A stretch of 5,284 nucleotides of DNA, taken from positions 1 to 5,284 of the forward strand of contig PWMM01000217.1 of NCBI GenBank assembly GCA_003558195.1, in the 5' to 3' direction. A program made the translations under genes and the position numbers. Source of the stretch: Syntrophomonadaceae bacterium. GTDB taxonomy: Bacteria; Bacillota; Dethiobacteria; DTU022. This document shows, in pieces, positions 1-3,973 of the stretch. Position 1 is the stretch's first letter; the number at the start of each line of letters is the position of its first letter. The notes beneath the pieces are model-generated. The model was not told the DNA's origin. It was given only the letters and a program-made list of their open reading frames with translations, and made no database searches.

Positions 1-150
1 ATCAGATCGAAAAGCAGGTTAAATTGTGGATTAGTAATGAAAAATTGATAAAAATAGCTTTTAATTTTAACATGATTTAAACATAATTGTAATAATACAG
101 TAACCTGACTCTGGCATAATAAAATTAACCCCCTCATTAATATAGATTTG
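1..150. other. AT-rich intergenic stretch, no gene seen
   Basis: I find no open reading frame with a ribosome binding site here on either strand. The stretch is very AT-rich. It contains weak promoter-like pieces: TTTTAA at 59-64, a 17-base spacer, then CATAAT at 82-87; and an extended -10-like TGGCATAAT at 112-120 with no good -35. Either it is the 3' untranslated tail of a gene left of the window that ends at the terminator at 151-184, or it drives a short transcript ending there. The sequence does not decide between the two. Confidence 0.4.
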
Positions 151-184
151 ACGGCGCAAAGCAAGGATTTGCGCCGTTTTTCTT
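151..184 (+). terminator. Rho-independent terminator
   Basis: A perfect 10-bp inverted repeat, ACGGCGCAAA at 151-160 and TTTGCGCCGT at 168-177, closes a 7-base loop (GCAAGGA) and runs directly into a T tract (177-181, then CTT). The T-rich side is on the + strand only, so it ends rightward transcription, presumably of a gene left of the window. It is also the expected target for the group IIC intron that begins at 188, because that class inserts just downstream of terminator hairpins. Confidence 0.9.
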
Positions 185-187
185 AAG

Positions 188-332
188 GTGCGCCCGGCAT
201 GGGCGTTAACATGGCGGTGAAAGTCCGCTGTGGGCTTGGCAGTGGGAACAACTTGACGAACCGCCAAGTGCCGAACGGCTTGCTTGGTGGTGTGGGAGGG
301 TCGGCGGTCTAATGGCCGCCCCCTATCCCGAT
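188..332 (+). mobile_element. Miniature (internally deleted) group IIC intron, no ORF
   Basis: The left end GTGCGCCCGGCATGGGCG matches the 5' end of bacterial class C group II introns as I remember them (GTGYGCCCGGCATGGG). It folds into a 5-bp hairpin (191-195 with 201-205, loop GGCAT). A second domain I stem follows: GCGG 214-217 with CCGC 225-228 around TGAAAGT, a loop typical of this class. From about 246-257 the sequence jumps to domains V and VI (258-332). The rest of domain I, domains II-IV and the reverse transcriptase/maturase gene are missing, so about 145 nt remain where a full element would be near 1.8-2 kb. It is clearly GC-rich between AT-rich flanks, which fits an inserted element. 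It cannot mobilise itself. Whether it can still be spliced or moved in trans is unknown, and loss of most of domain I makes splicing unlikely. The boundaries are inferred from the class consensus. Confidence 0.85.
258..332 (+). ncRNA. Group II intron domains V and VI
   Basis: Domain V is a 9-bp lower stem, ACCGCCAAG 260-268 with CTTGGTGGT 283-291 (one G-T wobble). A two-base bulge (TG 281-282) and an upper stem, GCC 270-272 with GGC 277-279, cap a GAAC loop. The CGC triad expected of class C introns (rather than AGC) lies in the left strand at 262-264. One irregularity is an apparent T-T mismatch (269 and 280) where other members have a U-A pair. Domain VI is a 7-bp hairpin, GGCGGTC 303-309 with GGCCGCC 314-320, loop TAAT, followed by CCCTATCCCGAT, which resembles the usual 3' end. 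Good conservation of this catalytic part suggests either recent deletion or selection to keep it. Confidence 0.82.
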
Positions 333-500
333 AGAAGTGTTCCAGTTGGTTAGTTTTAACTGGCGGTAGAAAGATCTCTGTATGTTTCGCGATTAATCAT
401 TTTTTAAGGAAAGTGAAAACCCGGTAGTATTAATAACCTGCCTGGGCCTTAAGTCTGAAAATCTGCACAACTTTAGCATAAATATACTAATAAGATCCCT
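333..500. other. Intergenic stretch without a recognisable gene
   Basis: No coding sequence or strong regulatory motif is evident. There is a weak hairpin, CCAGTT 342-347 with AACTGG 358-363, without a T tract. There are also several short SD-like runs (for example AAGGAAA near 406-412) followed only by reading frames of a few codons. I see no -35/-10 pair worth calling. Confidence 0.4.
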
Positions 501-650
501 TAAACACTGTTTTGCAATGGTTTACAAGGAGCTTTTTTTACATCAATTTTTATGGCACCGGCTTGTCCGGGTTAGATAAAGGAGATTATGATTACTGTAA
601 CCTTGATTTAGTACATTTAGGGGGTATTGCAAAACAATTAAGAGTGTTTA
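501..650. repeat. 150-bp interval bounded by inverted repeats (MITE-like or regulatory)
   Basis: The left arm TAAACACTGTTTTGCAAT (501-518) is matched in inverse orientation at 626-650 by ATTGCAAAAC (626-635) and AGTGTTTA (643-650). All 18 bases are complementary, but the right arm carries a 7-base insertion (AATTAAG, 636-642) in the middle. Inside, GGTTTACA (519-526) could pair imperfectly with TGTAACC (596-602), and CCGG/CCGG (558-561 with 567-570) form a small hairpin. The outer bases are TA on both sides, compatible with a TA target duplication as in Tc1/mariner-type miniature elements, but TA is self-complementary and so is weak evidence. It encodes no transposase. Alternatives are a pair of protein-binding sites for DNA looping upstream of the repressor promoter, or a structured leader of an unseen upstream transcript. 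Confidence 0.45.
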
Positions 651-674
651 TTAATTAAAAAATATAAAAAAAGC

Positions 675-703
675 TTGACATGAGGAAACCGGTTTCCTAT
701 AAT
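675..703 (+). promoter_or_regulatory. Sigma-A promoter of the repressor/transport operon
   Basis: The -35 box TTGACA (675-680) and the -10 box TATAAT (698-703) both match the housekeeping consensus exactly and are separated by 17 bases (681-697), the optimal spacing. The region just upstream (650-672) is A/T-tract rich and could act as an UP-like element. Transcription should start near 710, giving a leader of about 22 nt before the repressor start codon. Such a strong promoter makes sense only if repressed, and the operator within the spacer supplies that. Confidence 0.92.
683..698. promoter_or_regulatory. LacI-family operator inside the promoter spacer
   Basis: AGGAAACCGGTTTCCT is a perfect 16-bp palindrome with the central CG step at which LacI-family hinge helices kink DNA. 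It lies between the -35 and -10 boxes and shares its last T with the -10 box, so a bound repressor would exclude RNA polymerase. Its place directly in front of a lacI-type gene points to autoregulation. It departs from the CcpA cre consensus at the outer T/W positions, so I favour the local repressor, but cross-binding by CcpA cannot be excluded. Confidence 0.88.
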
Positions 704-731
704 TAACTTAACCCGTGAAAGTTGGTGACCC

Positions 732-1730
732 ATGTCGGTAACAATCAAGCAGGTGGCTGAGAAAGCTGGCGTTTCCAAGGCAACAGTTTCACGCGTGTTG
801 AACGATACCAAGCCGGTGCGCCTTGAAACCAGGGAGCGGGTTTTAAAGGCTATTGAAGAACTGGATTTCCAGCCGAATTCTACAGCCAGGAGCCTGGTAT
901 ATAAGAAAAGCAAAACCATCGGAGTGGTTATAACTGACATTGCCAACCTCTTCGTTTCAGTCCTGGTCAAGGGAATAGAAAAAATTGCCTTTAGTAAAGG
1001 TTACAATATTATCATCTGCAATTCATATGGTTCTTCTGAGAAAGAAATCGAGCTTCTTACAATGCTTTGCAACAAACAGGTTGATGGTATAGTTTTTTTA
1101 ACTTCCCGTCTTAAGCAGGCTCATAAGAGCTTTTTTAAGGAAGCGGCGATCCCTATTTCCCTTGTCAATGTCAGTTATGATGAAGATAACCTGGTTGGCA
1201 TTCGCGTCGATAATCGTAAAGCTGCTCATGATATCGTTACCCACTTTCTTAAGAAAGGGCTTACCCGGGTGGGTATGATCCGGGCTCCCCTGGAAGACCA
1301 GTATACCGGAAAAGAACGCTATGAGGGTTACCGTGAGGCCCTGCATGATTTTGGAGTGCCCTTCACTGAGCAATTTGTAAAAACCGGTTCTCTAGATTCA
1401 AAAGATGGTTACCGGATTGGGTTGGAAATAATCAATAATCAATTAAACCTGGAAGCTCTTTTTGTAGCATGTGATTTGATGGCCTTCGGTGCAATGAAGG
1501 CCTTTTTTGATCATGGCTTAAAAATCCCCGGAGATATTGAAGTGGCCGGTTTCGATGATGTGCCCATGGCATCTTATTACCACCCGGCCCTGACTACAGT
1601 GCGTCAGCCGATTGATCAGATGGGTTGTCTGGCTGCAGAGCTATTAATAAAGCTTATTGAAGGCAAAGTGATCGACCAATGGGAGTTTGTTCTGCCCCAT
1701 GAAATAGTGTTTCGGGAGAGCACTGCTTAA
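732..1730 (+). CDS. LacI-family transcriptional repressor
   Basis: A 332-residue protein of normal length for the LacI/GalR family. Residues 4-24 form the N-terminal helix-turn-helix (TIKQVAEKAGVSKATVSRVL), followed by the hinge segment near 47-60 with PN at 48-49, AR at 52-53 and L55, the probable minor-groove leucine. A periplasmic-binding-protein-like effector domain begins at about I63 (TIGVVITDI). Typical family blocks are VDN at 159-161, ACD around 246-248 and GFDD at 273-276, with the following HPALTTVRQP stretch. It should bind DNA as a dimer in the cytoplasm and respond to a sugar or sugar phosphate. The target is very probably the palindrome at 683-698 in its own promoter, and through readthrough the transport genes behind it. 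The ATG at 732 is preceded by a modest GGTGA (724-728), and the HTH begins immediately, as expected. The effector cannot be read from sequence; the neighbours suggest trehalose, maltose or a derivative. Confidence 0.93.
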   Translation: MSVTIKQVAEKAGVSKATVSRVLNDTKPVRLETRERVLKAIEELDFQPNSTARSLVYKKSKTIGVVITDIANLFVSVLVKGIEKIAFSKGYNIIICNSYGSSEKEIELLTMLCNKQVDGIVFLTSRLKQAHKSFFKEAAIPISLVNVSYDEDNLVGIRVDNRKAAHDIVTHFLKKGLTRVGMIRAPLEDQYTGKERYEGYREALHDFGVPFTEQFVKTGSLDSKDGYRIGLEIINNQLNLEALFVACDLMAFGAMKAFFDHGLKIPGDIEVAGFDDVPMASYYHPALTTVRQPIDQMGCLAAELLIKLIEGKVIDQWEFVLPHEIVFRESTA

Positions 1731-1881
1731 GTAAGGTGCTAAAGCCAGCTAAATTAACATTAATATGAAAAAGGTCAAATATTCTGGTTTTGTAATGGTA
1801 TTTGGGGCAGATTGATAAATAAATGGTTATATTTGTTTTATTCAATTGAAATTGCAAATTTATTGAAAAGGAGGGGAAAAG
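1731..1881 (+). other. Repressor-permease intergenic region
   Basis: This 151-base AT-rich gap has no hairpin followed by a T tract, so transcripts from the repressor promoter can probably continue into the transport genes. I find no second copy of the operator palindrome. A very weak promoter candidate exists (TTGTAA 1790-1795, 18 bases, GATAAA 1814-1819), and there is a short AT palindrome TTCAATTGAA at 1841-1850. Neither is convincing. Confidence 0.4.
1867..1876 (+). promoter_or_regulatory. Ribosome binding site fixing the GTG start of the first permease
   Basis: AAAGGAGGGG is a strong Shine-Dalgarno sequence. Its GGAGG core (1870-1874) ends seven bases before the GTG at 1882. No ATG in the same frame lies nearby, so the GTG is taken as the start. 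Confidence 0.85.
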
Positions 1882-3000
1882 GTGGGTTCGACCAATGACA
1901 GTTCAGCTGCTAAGAAAAAACCTTCTTCACGTAAGGCAAGATTGTCAAACCTGGCTAAACGTGAAGAGAGATTGGCTTTAAGGTTGCTGCTCCCGGCACT
2001 GCTCATTATCGCTTTAATTGCTTTTTACCCGTTAGCCCAGGTCTTTTATACCAGCTTTACAGACCGGGTTTTTGCCAGTGGTCAGGAAACTAACTTTGTT
2101 GGTTTTGACAATTACAGGCGTTTGCTTAGCGTTCATGTCACCACCCTTGATCCGGTGCTTGATGAAGCAACGGGAGAGATAATGATTGATGCTGACTCGG
2201 GCGAAAAGGTTTATGAAAGACCGCTTGATGTCCTGCCCAGGGAACCGCGCCGTTTCCGGGAAGTCAACCAGTTTGATCTCTTTGGCAATCGCTATGTAAT
2301 TGGTGCGACCGATCCCAGTTTCATCCAATCTGTTTCTAACACAGTGGTTTTTACGGTAGTATCTGTTTTTTTGGAACTAATCCTGGGGTTGGCTATTGCC
2401 CTCGTGGTTAACAGTAAATTCAGGTTCAGGGGATCCATGCGGGCAGCTATGCTTGTACCGTGGGCTGTAATCACGGTTGTTTCAGCCCGGATGTGGGAAT
2501 GGATGCTTGCTCCCAGCCGGGTGGGCATGTTTAATGCTTTATTCGACAGGCTTGGCATGATCGAGAGCCCCATAGCATTTCTGGCTGCCGGCACTTACCA
2601 GCTGCCGGCCATGATCGCGGTGGATGTTTGGAAAACTACGCCTTTTATGGCTTTACTGTTACTGGCCGGTTTACAAACCATGCCTGAAGATATCTTTGAA
2701 GCGGCAGAAATTGACGGAGCGGGTAAAATCAGGCAGTTCTTTACCATTACTTTGCCTCTTTTAAAGCCGGCTATGGCTGTGGCCTTAATTTTCCGGACCC
2801 TTGATGCCCTGCGGGTATTTGATATTTTCCAGGTTATGCTCGGTCAGGCGCAGTACTCTATGGCCAGCTATAATTATTTTCAGCTTATAGGTAACCGGGC
2901 CATGGGCCTGGCATCAGCAATTGGAGTGATTATCTTTATCCTTATATTTGGTTTTGCCATAGCTTATATTAAAATGCTGGGAGTTGATCGGAATGAATAA
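1882..3000 (+). CDS. ABC sugar transporter permease, MalF/UgpA type (CUT1)
   Basis: A 372-residue inner-membrane subunit that with the next gene would form the sugar channel. A basic cytoplasmic N-terminus of about 33 residues precedes TM1 (about 34-56). Further hydrophobic segments lie near 151-176, 188-208, 241-264, 296-315 and 345-366. The ATPase-docking EAA loop is clear: E273-A-A-x-x-D278-G279, then L291-P292. Typical family members are near 290-310 residues. The excess is a long N-terminus plus an insertion of about 60 residues (about 84-145, rich in charged residues) in the first extracytoplasmic loop, between the usual NYRRLL and F-x-x-S-x-x-NT blocks. This is the position of the P2 loop of E. 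coli MalF, which contacts the binding protein. Translation starts at GTG. The 3' end overlaps the next permease by 8 bp, so the two are probably translationally coupled. Substrate is inferred from the binding protein: trehalose/maltose-like. Confidence 0.93.
   Translation: MGSTNDSSAAKKKPSSRKARLSNLAKREERLALRLLLPALLIIALIAFYPLAQVFYTSFTDRVFASGQETNFVGFDNYRRLLSVHVTTLDPVLDEATGEIMIDADSGEKVYERPLDVLPREPRRFREVNQFDLFGNRYVIGATDPSFIQSVSNTVVFTVVSVFLELILGLAIALVVNSKFRFRGSMRAAMLVPWAVITVVSARMWEWMLAPSRVGMFNALFDRLGMIESPIAFLAAGTYQLPAMIAVDVWKTTPFMALLLLAGLQTMPEDIFEAAEIDGAGKIRQFFTITLPLLKPAMAVALIFRTLDALRVFDIFQVMLGQAQYSMASYNYFQLIGNRAMGLASAIGVIIFILIFGFAIAYIKMLGVDRNE
2979..2983 (+). promoter_or_regulatory. Ribosome binding site choosing ATG 2993 for the second permease
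   Basis: GGGAG inside the end of the first permease gene is nine bases before the ATG at 2993. The longer reading frame could begin at TTG 2984, but that codon abuts the GGGAG with no spacing, so ATG 2993 is preferred. Confidence 0.6.
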
Positions 3001-3865
3001 GCGCAGCAGCCCATTTAACCTCATCAAGCGGGTAGCATTTAACTTTATGATTATCTTTATCTTAGTGTACCTGCTATTTCCGTTTTACTGGGCCGTGAAC
3101 TCATCTCTTAAAACTGAATCCCAGCTGTTTATGACCCCGGCCACGGCAGTTCCCCGTGATCCGGCAACCCTTGAATTTTCACCGACATTTCAGAATTATA
3201 GTGCCGTGTTGCAGGATGGCCAATTTTTAAGGGGGCTTGCCAACAGTACCATAGTGGCTACTTCCACGACAGTTCTGGCCCTGGTAGCCGGTTCATTTGC
3301 CGCTTTCGCCCTGGGCAAGCTGCGGTTCAGGGGGCGTAAGCCGGCTCTTTATCTTATTCTAGCCATGACCATGTTTCCCCAGGTTACGGTTTTAACCGGG
3401 CTTTATGCGGTTATTACCGCTCTCGGGTTTCCGGCCAGGATCAGTTTGATCTTTTCCTATATGATTTTCACCCTGCCATTTACAACCTGGGTTTTGACTG
3501 CCTTTTTCAAAGAACTACCCGACGCCTTAATGGAGTCTGCCCAGGTGGATGGAGCCACACCATTCCAGACCTTTAAAAGCATCTTGTTACCGCTTACAGC
3601 ACCGGCTCTTGTCACAACAGGGCTGCTCGCTTTTATTGCGGCCTGGAATGAGTACCTTTTTGCCCTGACCTTTACATCTATTGATCCTTCCGCCCGGACA
3701 GTGCCGGTTGCTATTGCTTATTTTGCCGGAGCGGTTGCCCGTCAGGAACCTTTTGGCGAGATTATGGCCGCAGCCAGCCTGGTAACAATACCGCTGGTGG
3801 TTTTGGTCTTAATATTCCAGCGCCGGATTGTAGCTGGACTCACGGCCGGTGCGGTCAAAGGATAG
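2993..3865 (+). CDS. ABC sugar transporter permease, MalG/UgpE type (CUT1)
   Basis: A 290-residue membrane protein, the normal size for the MalG-like half of a CUT1 importer. Six hydrophobic segments lie near residues 15-36, 83-107, 117-141, 150-172, 204-226 and 256-277. The EAA loop reads E181-S-A-x-x-D186-G187 with L199-P200, in the form usual for this subunit, and the C-terminus ends in GAVKG, which is common in MalG homologues and fits contact with the ATPase. FPFYW near 29-33, N-S-S-L-K at 36-40 and W218-N-E-Y are further family blocks. The start is the ATG overlapping the preceding stop by 8 bp, typical of coupled, equimolar subunits. No insertion comparable to that of its partner is seen. 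Specificity cannot be assigned from this subunit alone. Confidence 0.94.
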   Translation: MNKRSSPFNLIKRVAFNFMIIFILVYLLFPFYWAVNSSLKTESQLFMTPATAVPRDPATLEFSPTFQNYSAVLQDGQFLRGLANSTIVATSTTVLALVAGSFAAFALGKLRFRGRKPALYLILAMTMFPQVTVLTGLYAVITALGFPARISLIFSYMIFTLPFTTWVLTAFFKELPDALMESAQVDGATPFQTFKSILLPLTAPALVTTGLLAFIAAWNEYLFALTFTSIDPSARTVPVAIAYFAGAVARQEPFGEIMAAASLVTIPLVVLVLIFQRRIVAGLTAGAVKG

Positions 3866-3973
3866 AGATTATTACGAGAGTAGTTTAAACCATAATTTTT
3901 ATAAAGGGGTGATTAGTTAAAATAATGTCGTTGCTTTCTAACATAGTGGTTCAAAAAAAGAGGAGGAAAAAAG
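3866..3973 (+). promoter_or_regulatory. Permease-binding protein spacer with an orphan SD-like site
   Basis: This 108-base leader has no terminator hairpin. AAAGGGGTGAT (3903-3913) resembles an extended anti-SD complement but serves no usable start codon: the GTG within it (3909) gives only three codons, and the ATG at 3925 is too far away and gives a 24-residue frame overlapping the next gene. It may be fortuitous or a ribosome-docking, mRNA-stabilising site. A TATAAA (3900-3905) lacks a -35 partner, so I call no separate promoter. Confidence 0.3.
3961..3966 (+). promoter_or_regulatory. Strong ribosome binding site of the binding-protein gene
   Basis: A full AGGAGG, seven bases before ATG 3974, is stronger than the sites of the repressor and second permease. 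This fits the usual need for more binding protein than membrane subunits. Confidence 0.85.

Noticed and set aside
67..267. 66-codon open frame on the minus strand
   Set aside because: It crosses the terminator and the start of the intron remnant, has no ribosome binding site and shows no recognisable protein character.
342..363. Hairpin CCAGTT/AACTGG as a terminator
   Set aside because: The stem is only 6 bp with a 10-base loop and no T tract follows, so it is not a convincing terminator.
683..698. Reading the promoter palindrome as a CcpA cre site
   Set aside because: The core resembles cre, but the flanking T and W positions do not match, and the perfect palindrome before a lacI-type gene is better explained as the cognate operator.
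1..731. CRISPR array, tRNA or rRNA in the non-coding left end
   Set aside because: There are no regularly spaced direct repeats, no cloverleaf with a TTCGAATC-like arm, and no conserved rRNA stretches. The structured part is explained by the terminator and intron domains.
638..970. 110-codon minus-strand frame over the repressor start
   Set aside because: It is antisense to the HTH region of the repressor and the promoter/operator, with low-complexity composition and no RBS; it is a shadow of the real gene.
1541..1556. CCGGTTTC half of the operator in the repressor gene
   Set aside because: Only one half matches the palindrome, and these bases encode the invariant AGFDD block of the family, so the match is explained by coding.
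2984..2992. TTG start at 2984 for the second permease
   Set aside because: The GGGAG SD ends at 2983, leaving no spacing. The ATG at 2993 has a nine-base gap and gives the usual MalG-type N-terminus.
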